From Pseudaminobacter sp040045035 (lineage in GTDB: Bacteria > Pseudomonadota > Alphaproteobacteria > Rhizobiales > Rhizobiaceae), in contig NZ_JBDZDS010000009.1 of NCBI RefSeq assembly GCF_040045035.1, positions 1 to 64,000 on the forward strand: a stretch of 64,000 nt of DNA, read 5' to 3'. The notes under the pieces are model-generated. The model ran no database searches, was not told the DNA's origin, and was given only the letters and a program-made list of their open reading frames with translations. The position numbers and the translations under genes were made by a program. Positions 7,775 through 16,611 of the stretch are shown piece after piece; position 1 is the stretch's first letter; every line of letters starts with the position of its first letter.

Positions 7775-9307
7775 ATGCTCACCGGAGATATGCTGCGCCG
7801 CTCGGCCGAGCGGTTTCCAGACAAGGACGCGATCATCTGGCAGGAAAGGGCGATAAGCTATCGCGCGCTCGACCTGGCTGCGAATCGCTTTGCCAACGCT
7901 CTGGTCGCCAAGGGGCTGGGCAAGGGCGGCAAGGTCGCTATCATCAGCCGCAACCGGCTGGAGTACGGCATCGTCTTCTTTGGCGCGGCGCGCTCGGGCG
8001 GCGTTCTCGTCAACGTCTCCGTCCTCTACACGGCGGAGGACCTGGTTTACGTCCTCGACAAAGCCGACGTGGAGATCCTCGTCTACGAGGATGTCTTCGC
8101 CGCCAAGGTCGAAGAGGCCTGCAAGTCCCTGCCGCGCATTCGCGAGCTCATCGTCCTGGGTGAGCCCCGCTCCGGCGCGCAAGGCTTTGATGCGGTGCTG
8201 GACTCGGCTCCCGAAACGGCCCCCGCCGTCGCCATGACGGAAGACGATCCCTTCTCCATGACCTATACCGGCGGCACCACCGGCCGGCCGAAGGGCGTTC
8301 TTGCCAGCCACCGCAACCGCACCATCACCGCCCATACGGTGATGATGCACGAGAATATTGACGAACGCGACGTCGTGGGCATCGTCACCCCGCTCTTCCA
8401 CGTGGCGGCGCTCAACATCATGTTCCAGCCCGCGGTTCTGGCTGGGGCGACCTGCACATTCCTGAGCAAGTGGGACGTGCAGGAATTCTCCCGCATGGCG
8501 CAGCGTACCGGGATGACCGCCTGCTTCATGGTGCCGACCCAGGCGTCCATGTTGATCTCCGACCCTGCATTCGATGCCGACAACTTTGTTCGGTGGGAAA
8601 AGCTGGCTTTCGCCGGCGCGCCGATGCCCAACTGGGTGCAGCGTGCCCTGATCGAAAAGCTCCCAGCGCTGGAACTTACCCAGATCTACGGCCAGTCCGA
8701 GGTTGGCGTCATCACCGTGCTGGGCCACTGGCATCTGCCCGAGCGGCTCGGCTCGATCGGCAAGCAGGCCTACAATGTCGATCTCGCCCTGGTCGATCCC
8801 GATGGCAACCCGGTCAAGCCGGGCGAGGTCGGTGAGCTCGTCTCGCGCGGCGACAATGTCATGCTCGAATATTACAACGAGCCCGAGCAGACCGCGAAGT
8901 TCTTCAAGCACGGCTGGGGTTGGACGGGCGATCTCGCCGTCGCCGACGAGCAGGGATTCATCACCCTCGTCGACCGCTCGAAGGACATGATCATCTCCGG
9001 AGGCGAGAACGTCTATCCCAAGGAGATCGAGGACGCGATCTACCAGCTCGAAGCCGTTGCCGAGTGCGCGGTGTTCGGCATACCCGACGACAAATGGGGC
9101 GAGGTGCCGGCCGCCTATGTCCAGCTAAAGGCCGGTGCAAGTTTGCCCGAAGCCGAACTCGCCACCCATTGCGAGGCCAAGCTGTCGCGCTTCAAGCGGC
9201 CCCGTCTGGTGAAGTTCGTCGAGAGATTCCCCAAGACCCCCATCGGAAAGATCCAGAAGAACCTGTTGCGCGAACCCTACTGGGCAGACCGGGAGAAGAG
9301 AATATGA
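7775..9307 (+). CDS. acyl-CoA ligase (class I adenylate-forming)
   Basis: A 510-residue enzyme that activates a carboxylic acid with ATP and CoA. Core motifs are present: SMTYTGGTTGRPKGV (near 166-180), YGQSEVGV, the hinge region GWTGDLAV...DRSKDMIISGG, and the C-terminal catalytic lysine in TPIGKIQKN. It most resembles long/medium-chain fatty-acid or cyclic-carboxylate CoA ligases; the exact acid cannot be read from sequence. RBS GGAGGGAGGGAAG precedes the ATG. Its TGA overlaps the ATG of the next gene, so it heads a tightly coupled operon of beta-oxidation-type enzymes. Confidence 0.85.
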   Translation: MLTGDMLRRSAERFPDKDAIIWQERAISYRALDLAANRFANALVAKGLGKGGKVAIISRNRLEYGIVFFGAARSGGVLVNVSVLYTAEDLVYVLDKADVEILVYEDVFAAKVEEACKSLPRIRELIVLGEPRSGAQGFDAVLDSAPETAPAVAMTEDDPFSMTYTGGTTGRPKGVLASHRNRTITAHTVMMHENIDERDVVGIVTPLFHVAALNIMFQPAVLAGATCTFLSKWDVQEFSRMAQRTGMTACFMVPTQASMLISDPAFDADNFVRWEKLAFAGAPMPNWVQRALIEKLPALELTQIYGQSEVGVITVLGHWHLPERLGSIGKQAYNVDLALVDPDGNPVKPGEVGELVSRGDNVMLEYYNEPEQTAKFFKHGWGWTGDLAVADEQGFITLVDRSKDMIISGGENVYPKEIEDAIYQLEAVAECAVFGIPDDKWGEVPAAYVQLKAGASLPEAELATHCEAKLSRFKRPRLVKFVERFPKTPIGKIQKNLLREPYWADREKRI

Positions 9308-10113
9308 GCATCGACACCGCCAGCTATCGCCGTCTCAAGTTCGACTGGCCGGACGCGGGTATCCTGCGGATCACGATGGAGAACCCCGGCCGGCTGAACT
9401 CGGCCGACGCCATCATGCATGGTGAACTCGTCCGCGTCTGGCGCGACATCGACGCAGCCGAAGATGTGCGCGCCGTCATCATCCGTGGTGCGGGCGAGGC
9501 CTTCTCCTCGGGCGGCGATCTCGACCTGGTCAAGGACATGACCGAGAACTTCCACACGCTCACCCGCGTGTGGAAAGAGGCCCGCGACCTCGTCTACAAC
9601 ATCATCAACTGCTCCAAGCCCATCGTCTCGGCCATGCAGGGCCCGGCGGTCGGCGCCGGTCTGGTAGCGGGCCTGCTGGCCGACGTCTCCATCGCCACGA
9701 AAACCGCCCGCATCATTGACGGCCATACCCGTCTCGGCGTCGCCGCGGGCGATCATGCCGCCATCGTCTGGCCGCTGCTCTGCGGGCTGGCCAAGTCGAA
9801 ATACTACCTTCTGCTGTGCGAGCCCGTCTCGGGCGAGGAAGCCGAGCGCATCGGCCTCATCTCGCTCTGCACCGAGGACCACGAGCTGCACGACAAGGCG
9901 CTCGAGGTCGCTCGCAAGCTTGCCAAGGGTTCGCCCACGGCGATCCGCTGGACCAAGTATGCGCTCAACAACTGGCTGCGCATGGCAGGGCCGACCTTCG
10001 ACACCTCGTTGGCGCTGGAGTTCATGGGCTTCACCGGCCCGGACGCGCGCGAGGGTCTGCAATCGCTGAAGGAGAAGCGTCGTCCGAACTTCTCCGACAC
10101 CTGCCCTCTCTGA
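9304..10113 (+). CDS. crotonase-fold enzyme lacking hydratase glutamates
   Basis: A 269-residue enoyl-CoA hydratase/isomerase superfamily member. The oxyanion-hole region GPAVGAGLVAGLLAD is present, but the two glutamates of classical hydratases are replaced (no Glu in GAGLVAGLLAD; DGHTRLGVAAGD instead of the PE..LG segment). It is therefore more likely an isomerase, a hydrolase or a hydratase with altered chemistry than a plain enoyl-CoA hydratase. The ATG overlaps the ligase stop (ATGA). The conserved C-terminal half (AIRWTKYALNNWLRMAGP) marks a distinct subfamily that I cannot assign to a reaction. Confidence 0.75.
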   Translation: MSIDTASYRRLKFDWPDAGILRITMENPGRLNSADAIMHGELVRVWRDIDAAEDVRAVIIRGAGEAFSSGGDLDLVKDMTENFHTLTRVWKEARDLVYNIINCSKPIVSAMQGPAVGAGLVAGLLADVSIATKTARIIDGHTRLGVAAGDHAAIVWPLLCGLAKSKYYLLLCEPVSGEEAERIGLISLCTEDHELHDKALEVARKLAKGSPTAIRWTKYALNNWLRMAGPTFDTSLALEFMGFTGPDAREGLQSLKEKRRPNFSDTCPL

Positions 10114-10122
10114 GTGAGCATA

Positions 10123-11325
10123 ATGACGGAAGCCTTCATCTGCGCCGGTGTGCGCACTCCCATCGGCCGCTTTGGCGGCGCTCTGGCCAGCGTGAGGCCC
10201 GACGACATGCTGGGCCTCGTCCTGGCCGAGCTGCTTAAGCGCGCACCCGGCCTTGATGCTTCGCAGATAGACGACGTCTTCACCGGCTGCGCCAATCAGG
10301 CCGGCGAGGACAATCGCGACGTTGCCCGCATGGGCGTGCTTCTGGGCGGCCTGCCGCAGACGGTGTCGGGAACGACGATCAACCGTCTCTGCGGCTCGGG
10401 TCTCGACGCGGTCGGTCTCGCCGCCCGCTCGATCATTTCGGGCGACGCCGATGTCATCATCGCCTCTGGCGTCGAAAGCATGACCCGCGCGCCCTTCGTC
10501 ATGCCGAAGGCGACCTCGGCCTTCTCGCGCACGGCGGAAATCCACGACACCACCATCGGCTGGCGCTTCGTCAATCCGGTCATCAAGCGGCAGTACGGCA
10601 TCGATTCAATGCCGGAGACCGCCGAGAACGTGGCAGAGCGCTTCAAGATCAGCCGCGAGGACCAGGACGCCTTCGCGCTGCGCAGCCAGCTTCGCACCGT
10701 GGCTGCTCAGGCCGCCGGCGCCTTCGATAGCGAGATCACCCCCGTCGTCATCCCGCAGCGCAAGGGCGATCCCATCGTCGTCGCGCAGGACGAACACCCC
10801 CGGGCCACCAGCCTCGACAAGCTCGCGGCGCTGCCCACTCCGTTCCGTCAGGGAGGCTCGGTCACCGCAGGCAATGCCAGCGGCGTCAACGATGGCGCCG
10901 CGGCGGTTCTGGTCGCCTCGGCCGACGCAGTGAAGCGTTTCGGCCTCACTCCGCTCGCCCGCATTTCCGGCATGGCCACCGCCGGGGTCGAACCCGCGAT
11001 CATGGGCATCGGGCCGGTTCCGGCCAGCCGCAAGCTCATGGCGCGGCATGGCCTTTCCATCGGCGATTTCGATCGCATCGAACTGAACGAGGCCTTCGCG
11101 GTTCAGGCTCTCGCCTGCATGCGCGAACTGGGCCTGCCTGACGATGCCGAGCAGGTAAATCCCAACGGCGGCGCCATCGCGCTCGGTCATCCTCTGGGCA
11201 TGTCCGGCACCCGCCTGGCGCTCACCGCGGCACTGGCCCTCGCCAGCACGGGCAAAGGCCGTGCCCTCTGCACCATGTGCGTGGGCGTTGGTCAAGGCAT
11301 CGCCCTGGCGCTGGAGGCGGCATGA
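10123..11325 (+). CDS. acetyl-CoA acyltransferase (thiolase, PcaF/PaaJ-like)
   Basis: A 400-residue thiolase that would cleave a 3-oxoacyl-CoA to acetyl-CoA (or succinyl-CoA plus acetyl-CoA if the substrate is 3-oxoadipyl-CoA). The nucleophile is C90 in NRLCGSG; the His of NEAFAVQ, the GHPLGMSG segment and the second Cys/Gly loop (CMCVGVGQG in the C-terminus) complete the site. An in-frame GTG at 10114 is possible, but the ATG at 10123 gives the MTEAFI start usual for PcaF/PaaJ. Its stop overlaps the next start. Confidence 0.85.
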   Translation: MTEAFICAGVRTPIGRFGGALASVRPDDMLGLVLAELLKRAPGLDASQIDDVFTGCANQAGEDNRDVARMGVLLGGLPQTVSGTTINRLCGSGLDAVGLAARSIISGDADVIIASGVESMTRAPFVMPKATSAFSRTAEIHDTTIGWRFVNPVIKRQYGIDSMPETAENVAERFKISREDQDAFALRSQLRTVAAQAAGAFDSEITPVVIPQRKGDPIVVAQDEHPRATSLDKLAALPTPFRQGGSVTAGNASGVNDGAAAVLVASADAVKRFGLTPLARISGMATAGVEPAIMGIGPVPASRKLMARHGLSIGDFDRIELNEAFAVQALACMRELGLPDDAEQVNPNGGAIALGHPLGMSGTRLALTAALALASTGKGRALCTMCVGVGQGIALALEAA

Positions 11326-12098
11326 CCGAACAGGATTTGGTCCTCGTCGAACGACAGGACGGCGTCGCCATCGTCCGGATCAATCGGCCGGAGGTACTCA
11401 ACGCGCTCAGCATGCCGCTGCGCCGCCGCCTGGCCGAGGTCTTCGAGAGCTTCACCGCCGAAAGCGACCTGCGCGCCGTCGTCCTGACGGGCGATGATCG
11501 TGCCTTCGCCGCCGGCGCCGACATCGCCGACATGGCGCAGATCGGTACGGTCGACATGTACCTGCGCCACAACGAGCGGCTGTGGGGGGCGATCGCCAAC
11601 TGCCCGCAGCCGGTGATCGCCGCGGTCAATGGCTACGCCCTTGGCGGCGGCATGGAACTCGCCATGCATGCCGACATCATCGTCGCTGGCCGCTCCGCCA
11701 AGTTCGGCCAGCCCGAGGTCAAGGTCGGCATCATGCCCGGCGCGGGCGGCACCCAGCGGCTGACCCGCGCGGTGGGCAAGTTCAAGGCAATGAAGCTGTG
11801 CCTGACCGGCGAGATCATCCAGGCCGAGGAAGCCCACGCCATGGGCCTGGTCAGCGATCTCGTCGAGGACGACCAGGTCTTCACCCACGCGCTTGGGCTG
11901 GCCCGGCGCATCGCATCCCTGCCGCCCATCGCGGTCGAGCAGATCAAGGAGGTCATCCTGCACGGGCAGGACGCCTCCCTTGGCGCCGCGCTGACGATGG
12001 AACGCAAGGCGCTGCAGATATTGTTTTCAACCGCCGACAAGAATGAGGGCATGGCCGCTTTCCTGGAAAAGCGCAAACCCTCCTATACCGGCCGCTGA
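11322..12098 (+). CDS. enoyl-CoA hydratase
   Basis: A 258-residue classical enoyl-CoA hydratase. Both catalytic glutamates are present, E112 in GGGMELAMHAD and E132 in GQPEVKVGIMPGAGG, and it ends in FLEKRKPSYTGR. It would hydrate a trans-2-enoyl-CoA to the 3-hydroxyacyl-CoA, the substrate of the PaaH-like dehydrogenase. It overlaps the thiolase by four bases. It is similar to PaaF/FadB-type hydratases; the precise chain or ring substrate is unknown. Confidence 0.88.
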   Translation: MTEQDLVLVERQDGVAIVRINRPEVLNALSMPLRRRLAEVFESFTAESDLRAVVLTGDDRAFAAGADIADMAQIGTVDMYLRHNERLWGAIANCPQPVIAAVNGYALGGGMELAMHADIIVAGRSAKFGQPEVKVGIMPGAGGTQRLTRAVGKFKAMKLCLTGEIIQAEEAHAMGLVSDLVEDDQVFTHALGLARRIASLPPIAVEQIKEVILHGQDASLGAALTMERKALQILFSTADKNEGMAAFLEKRKPSYTGR

Positions 12099-12114
12099 CA
12101 CTGGGAGGCACACG

Positions 12115-12894
12115 ATGGACCTTGGCATTTCGGGCAGGACAGCCCTCATCCTCGGCGGCAGCAAGGGGCTTGCCCGCTCCTGCGCCGAACACCTAGCGCA
12201 GGCAGGCGTCCGCGTCGTGGTCAACGGGCGTGACGCCGAGGCAGGCGAGGCCGCCGCGAAGGCCCTCGGCAACGGCGCGATCTTCCTTCAGGGCGACGTC
12301 TCGCAACCCGGCGCTGTGGACGAGGTCATCGCCGCGGCAGAAGCGCAGGCGGGTCCCATCTCGATCCTCGTCACCAATGCCGGCGGTCCGCCGCCCGGCC
12401 TCTTCACCGATCACGATGTCGACGTCTGGCGCCGTGCGCTCGAGGTCAACATGCTGTCGGCGGTCGGTGCCGCCCAGCGCGTGCTGCCCGGCATGCTGGC
12501 GGATGGCTTCGGCCGCATCGTCAACATTACATCCTTCGCTGTGAAGGAGCCCTATCCCAACATGGCGCTCGCCAACTCCGTTCGCGCCGGCCTCACCGGC
12601 GCAATGGCGACGCTGGCTCGCGAGGTGGTGGACCGGGGCGTGACTGTGAACAACGTCCTGCCCGGCCTGATGGCCACCGGCGCGCTTGACCGGGTGATCC
12701 GCGCCCGCGCCGCCCGCGACGGCATCAGCGAGGCGGAGGTCGTCACCGCCATGGCCGGGTCCGTCCCGGCCAAGCGCCTCGGCGAGGCGGACGATTTCGG
12801 CCCGATCTGCGCGTTCCTGTGCTCGCGCCACGCCAGCTACATCACGGGACAGAACATCGCCGTCGACGGCGGTCTGGTCCGTTCGCTGCTCTGA
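12115..12894 (+). CDS. SDR-family oxidoreductase with atypical active site
   Basis: A 259-residue short-chain dehydrogenase. The nucleotide-binding motif GGSKGLARS is near residue 14 and the NAGG motif near 90. The usual catalytic Tyr-x3-Lys is not obvious: where it is expected the protein reads MALANSVRAGL. This fits an SDR subgroup annotated as 3-oxoacyl-ACP reductase-like whose catalysis is not settled. An RBS (GGGAGGCACACG) precedes the ATG, and it ends the enzyme operon. A role in oxidising or reducing a pathway intermediate is inferred from position only. Confidence 0.75.
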   Translation: MDLGISGRTALILGGSKGLARSCAEHLAQAGVRVVVNGRDAEAGEAAAKALGNGAIFLQGDVSQPGAVDEVIAAAEAQAGPISILVTNAGGPPPGLFTDHDVDVWRRALEVNMLSAVGAAQRVLPGMLADGFGRIVNITSFAVKEPYPNMALANSVRAGLTGAMATLAREVVDRGVTVNNVLPGLMATGALDRVIRARAARDGISEAEVVTAMAGSVPAKRLGEADDFGPICAFLCSRHASYITGQNIAVDGGLVRSLL

Positions 12895-12898
12895 TATT

Positions 12899-12933
12899 TT
12901 CCGCACTGCAGAACAAATGTCTGCAATGCGGCT
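12899..12933. promoter_or_regulatory. candidate IclR-family operator (tandem) before the importer operon
   Basis: TTCCGCACTGCAGAA at 12899-12913 is the third strong copy of the 15-bp palindrome. It is followed seven bases later by a second, incomplete copy with core TCTGCAATGCGG (12920-12931). Together they also form an inverted repeat. The site lies 75-90 nt before the binding-protein gene and separates the enzyme operon from the importer operon, suggesting that the importer has its own regulated promoter. Confidence 0.5.
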
Positions 12934-12988
12934 GTGACTTAGTACTGCCGGCCCCCTAGAGTGGCGGCACCGAAATGGGAGGAAATTC

Positions 12989-14185
12989 ATGAAGAGATAT
13001 ATGTTGTCCGTCGCGCTGGCGACGGCCTTGGCCACCACCGCGCATGCGGATATGTCCGGCGGCGCCGTCAAGATCGGCGTCCTGACCGACAAAAGCGGGG
13101 TCTTCTCCTCGCTCGCCGGTGAGGGGTCGGTCGTCGCCGCGCAGATGGCGATCGAGGATTTTGGCGACAAGCTTGGCGTGCCGGTCGAACTCGTCAGCGC
13201 CGACCACCAGAACAAGGCCGACGTCGGCACGCAGATCGCCCGCCAATGGTATGATGTCGAGGGCGTGGACCTCATCGTCGACGTGCCGAATTCGTCCGTG
13301 GTTCTGGCCGTTCAGGAACTTGCCCGCGAGAAGAACCGCGTGCTGATCGCCTCGGGCGCGGGTACTGCCGGCCTCACCAACGAGGCTTGCTCACCAAACG
13401 GCATCCACTGGACCTGGGACACCTACTCGGTCGCCGTCTCCACCGGCAAGGCGATGGTGAAGCAGGGCGGCGACCGCTGGTTCTTCCTGACGGCCGACTA
13501 CGCCTTCGGCCATACGATGCAGAAGGACGTCTCGGCAGTGGTCACGGCGGCGGGCGCTGAGGTGGTCGGCAACGTGGTCGCTCCGCTCAACACGGCCGAT
13601 TTCTCGTCCTATCTGCTGCAGGCTCCGTCGGTGAACGCCAATGTCATCGCGCTGGCCAACGGCGGCACCGACACGATCAACTCGCTGAAGCAGGCGCAGG
13701 AATTCGGCCTCACTCAGCAGGCGCGCATCGCAGGCCTGGCGATCTTTCTGACTGATGTGCATTCCATTGGCCTCGAAGCTGCGCAGGGGCTCTACCTCAC
13801 CACCGGCTTCTACTGGGATCGGACGGAGGAAAGCCGCAACTGGTCGAAGCGCTTCTTTGAGCGTCACGGCGCGATGCCCACCATGTCGCAGGCTGGCGTC
13901 TACTCCGCCGTCACCCACTATCTGAACGCCATCGCCAAGATCGGCGACGACAGCGCGGGTCCCGTCATCGCCCAGATGAAGGCCACGCCGGTCAACGACT
14001 TCTTCGCCCAGAATGGCGTGATCCGTGACGACGGCCGCATGGTCCACGACATGTATCTGGCCCAGGTGAAGACGCCTTCGGAATCGACCGGCCCCTGGGA
14101 CTACTACAAGATCCTCAGCACCGTGCCCGGTGACGAGGCATTCCGTCCCCTGTCGGAAAGTGCCTGTCCGCTGGTCGCGAAATAG
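12989..14185 (+). CDS. branched-chain-type ABC transporter substrate-binding protein
   Basis: A 398-residue periplasmic binding protein of the LivJ/type I family with a signal peptide (cleavage near THA-DMSGG, residue 21). The mature protein shows the expected KIGVLTDKSGVFSSLAG start and the DWFFLT...DYAFGHTMQKD region. Members of this family next to aromatic-degradation genes often bind aromatic acids rather than amino acids. Given the pathway upstream, a carboxylic acid ligand is the likelier choice here, but this is inference. GGGAGGAAATTC is the RBS. Confidence 0.85.
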   Translation: MKRYMLSVALATALATTAHADMSGGAVKIGVLTDKSGVFSSLAGEGSVVAAQMAIEDFGDKLGVPVELVSADHQNKADVGTQIARQWYDVEGVDLIVDVPNSSVVLAVQELAREKNRVLIASGAGTAGLTNEACSPNGIHWTWDTYSVAVSTGKAMVKQGGDRWFFLTADYAFGHTMQKDVSAVVTAAGAEVVGNVVAPLNTADFSSYLLQAPSVNANVIALANGGTDTINSLKQAQEFGLTQQARIAGLAIFLTDVHSIGLEAAQGLYLTTGFYWDRTEESRNWSKRFFERHGAMPTMSQAGVYSAVTHYLNAIAKIGDDSAGPVIAQMKATPVNDFFAQNGVIRDDGRMVHDMYLAQVKTPSESTGPWDYYKILSTVPGDEAFRPLSESACPLVAK

Positions 14186-14248
14186 GCCGAGGCAAGACGA
14201 GATGGCACGCGGGCCCCTGCAGGGGCCCGCCAATGCGGGAGGGGCTGA

Positions 14249-15007
14249 ATGGCTGACGATATCGTTCTGAACGCGTCGGGTCTTGTGATGGAGTTCAAGG
14301 GCTTCCGCGCGGTTGATGGCGCGAACCTCGACATCGCCCGCGGCTCGATCCATGCGCTCATTGGGCCAAACGGGGCGGGAAAATCCACCTGCTTCAACCT
14401 CCTCACAAAGGTGCTGACCCCTACTTCGGGCAGTATCCGCTTCGAGGGGCGCGATATCACCGGCCTCAGCCCCGCCAATGTCAGCCGCCTGGGCATTGTC
14501 CGTTCGTTCCAGATTTCGGCCGTCTTCGGCTCCATGACCTCGCTCGAGAACGTCCGCATCGCCCTGCAACGCCGGCGGCATGGGGATTCATGGGATTTCT
14601 GGCGCTCCGACCGGGCGCTCGCGTCCCTCCACGACGAGGCGATGGAACTGCTCTCCTCCGTCGGCCTCGCCGACTATGCGGGGCATGTCGCCGACGACCT
14701 GCCCTACGGTCGCAAGCGCGCGCTCGAGATCGCCACCACGCTGGCGCTGGAACCGCGCGTGCTGCTGCTCGACGAGCCGATGGCCGGGATGACGCAGGAG
14801 GATGTCGCCCGCATCTCCGCCCTCATCCGCAAGGTCGCCGTAGGGCGCACCGTGGTGATGGTGGAACACAACCTGTCGGTCGTGGCCGATCTCTGCGACC
14901 GCATTACTGTCCTCGCGCGCGGCAAGGTCCTCGCCGAAGGCGTCTATTCCGATATCTCGCGCGATCCGCGCGTCATCGAGGCCTATATCGGTGTGCCCCA
15001 TGCCTGA
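14249..15007 (+). CDS. ABC transporter ATP-binding protein (LivG type)
   Basis: A 252-residue ATPase. Walker A GPNGAGKST (near 39-47), Walker B LLLDEPMAGM, and the LivG-type C-terminus ending in VIEAYIGVPHA. The canonical LSGGQ signature is replaced by a PYGRKRALEIA segment, as is usual in LivG proteins. It overlaps the next ATPase gene by eight bases. It supplies one of the two ATPases of the heteromeric importer. Confidence 0.88.
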   Translation: MADDIVLNASGLVMEFKGFRAVDGANLDIARGSIHALIGPNGAGKSTCFNLLTKVLTPTSGSIRFEGRDITGLSPANVSRLGIVRSFQISAVFGSMTSLENVRIALQRRRHGDSWDFWRSDRALASLHDEAMELLSSVGLADYAGHVADDLPYGRKRALEIATTLALEPRVLLLDEPMAGMTQEDVARISALIRKVAVGRTVVMVEHNLSVVADLCDRITVLARGKVLAEGVYSDISRDPRVIEAYIGVPHA

Positions 15008-15716
15008 GACATCCGTCATCCCCATGTTGCAGGTTCGCGGTCTCGAAGGATGGTACGGGGAGAGCCATGTCCTGCACGGCGTTGATTTCGACGTGCACGA
15101 AGGAGAGGTAGTGACCTTGCTTGGCCGCAATGGCGCAGGGAAAAGCACCACGCTCAAGGCCATCATGGGCATGCTCAAGCGCAAGCGCGGCTCAATCAAG
15201 TTCCGCGGCCAGGAACTCTGCGGCGCCCAGTCGCGGCACATCGCCCGTGCAGGCATCGCCTTCTGCCCCGAGGATCGCGGCATCTACTCCAGTCTCACGG
15301 TCGAGGAAAACCTGATGCTGCCTCCGGTCGTGGCCCCGGGCGGCATGTCCGTCGCCGAAATCCATCAGCTTTTCCCGAACCTTGCCGAAAGGCGGCGCAG
15401 CCAGGGCACGCGGCTTTCGGGCGGCGAGCAGCAGATGCTTGCGATCGGGCGCATTCTGCGCACCGGTGGGCGTCTCCTGCTGCTCGACGAGCCGACCGAG
15501 GGCCTCGCCCCTGTCATCGTCCAGCAGATCGGCGCCACGATCCGCAAACTCAAGGAACGCGGCTACACCGTCATTCTGGTCGAGCAGAATTTCCATTTCG
15601 CGGCCACGGTGGCCGATCGGCACTACGTGATGGATCACGGCACCATCATCGACATGGTGTCGAATGCCGATATCGACGCGCATGCCGAAAAGCTGAACGG
15701 CTATCTCGGGGTCTGA
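15000..15716 (+). CDS. ABC transporter ATP-binding protein (LivF type)
   Basis: A 238-residue ATPase. Walker A GRNGAGKST, signature LSGGEQQMLAIGR, Walker B LLLDEPTEGLAP, and the LivF-type ending NADIDAHAEKLNGYLGV. The ATG at 15000 is preferred over an in-frame GTG nine bases upstream. It pairs with the LivG-type ATPase encoded just before it. Confidence 0.88.
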   Translation: MPETSVIPMLQVRGLEGWYGESHVLHGVDFDVHEGEVVTLLGRNGAGKSTTLKAIMGMLKRKRGSIKFRGQELCGAQSRHIARAGIAFCPEDRGIYSSLTVEENLMLPPVVAPGGMSVAEIHQLFPNLAERRRSQGTRLSGGEQQMLAIGRILRTGGRLLLLDEPTEGLAPVIVQQIGATIRKLKERGYTVILVEQNFHFAATVADRHYVMDHGTIIDMVSNADIDAHAEKLNGYLGV

Positions 15717-15725
15717 GGGGGAACC

Positions 15726-16610
15726 ATGCTCATTTTCGGCGTACCGCTGCAACTGTTCTCCACCCAGATCATGCTGGGCCTGATCAACGGCGCCTTCTAC
15801 GCGATTCTCAGCCTCGGGCTCGCGATCATCTTCGGGCTGCTGAACATCGTGAACTTCGCCCATGGCGCCTTCTACATGCTGGGCGCCTTCGGAGCACTGC
15901 TGCTGCTCGACCATCTCGGGATCAACTATTGGGTGGCGCTGGCCGTCGTGCCGCTGGGCATCGGTCTTGCCGGCTGCGTCATCGAACGGTTCGTGCTCCG
16001 CTGGATCTACGATCTGGACCATCTCTACGGGATGATCCTGACTTTCGGCATGGGGCTCGTGATGGTCGGCGTGTTCCGCAACCTCTACGGTGCGACCGGC
16101 CTGGCCTATTCGATGCCGGCGGGGCTGCAGGGCGGCTACAATCTCGGCTTCATGTATCTGCCTGCCTCGCGTGCTTTCGTAATCGTAGCCTCGGTCGTGG
16201 TCTGCCTGGCGACGTGGATCGCCATCGAGAAAACCCGTGTCGGCTCATGGCTGCGCGCGGCGACCGAGAAGCCACACCTGACCGAGGCCTTCGGCATCAA
16301 CGTGCCGCTGCTCATCACGCTGACCTATGGCTTCGGCGTCGCGCTGGCCGGATTCGCGGGCGTGCTGGCCGCGCCGATCTTCTCGGTCAACCCGATGATG
16401 GGCAGCGATCTCATCATCGTCGTCTTCGCCGTGGTGGTGATCGGCGGCATGGGCTCGATCTCGGGCGCGATCCTGACCGGCTTCATGCTCGGATTTGTCG
16501 AGGGTCTGACCAAGGTCTTCTGGCCGCAGGCCTCGTCTACGGTGATCTTCGTCATCATGGCCATCGTGCTGCTGGTCCGTCCGGCGGGCCTCTTCGGAAA
16601 GCAGGAATGA
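15726..16610 (+). CDS. ABC transporter permease (LivH type)
   Basis: A 294-residue inner-membrane permease with about eight hydrophobic segments. The LivH signature GLINGAFYAILSLGLAIIFGLLNIVNFAHGAFYMLGAF opens the protein (split across residues 19-56), and the GGMGSISGAILTGFMLG segment near residue 240 is typical. It starts nine bases after the LivF-type gene in the same operon. Confidence 0.88.
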   Translation: MLIFGVPLQLFSTQIMLGLINGAFYAILSLGLAIIFGLLNIVNFAHGAFYMLGAFGALLLLDHLGINYWVALAVVPLGIGLAGCVIERFVLRWIYDLDHLYGMILTFGMGLVMVGVFRNLYGATGLAYSMPAGLQGGYNLGFMYLPASRAFVIVASVVVCLATWIAIEKTRVGSWLRAATEKPHLTEAFGINVPLLITLTYGFGVALAGFAGVLAAPIFSVNPMMGSDLIIVVFAVVVIGGMGSISGAILTGFMLGFVEGLTKVFWPQASSTVIFVIMAIVLLVRPAGLFGKQE

Positions 16611-16611
16611 C

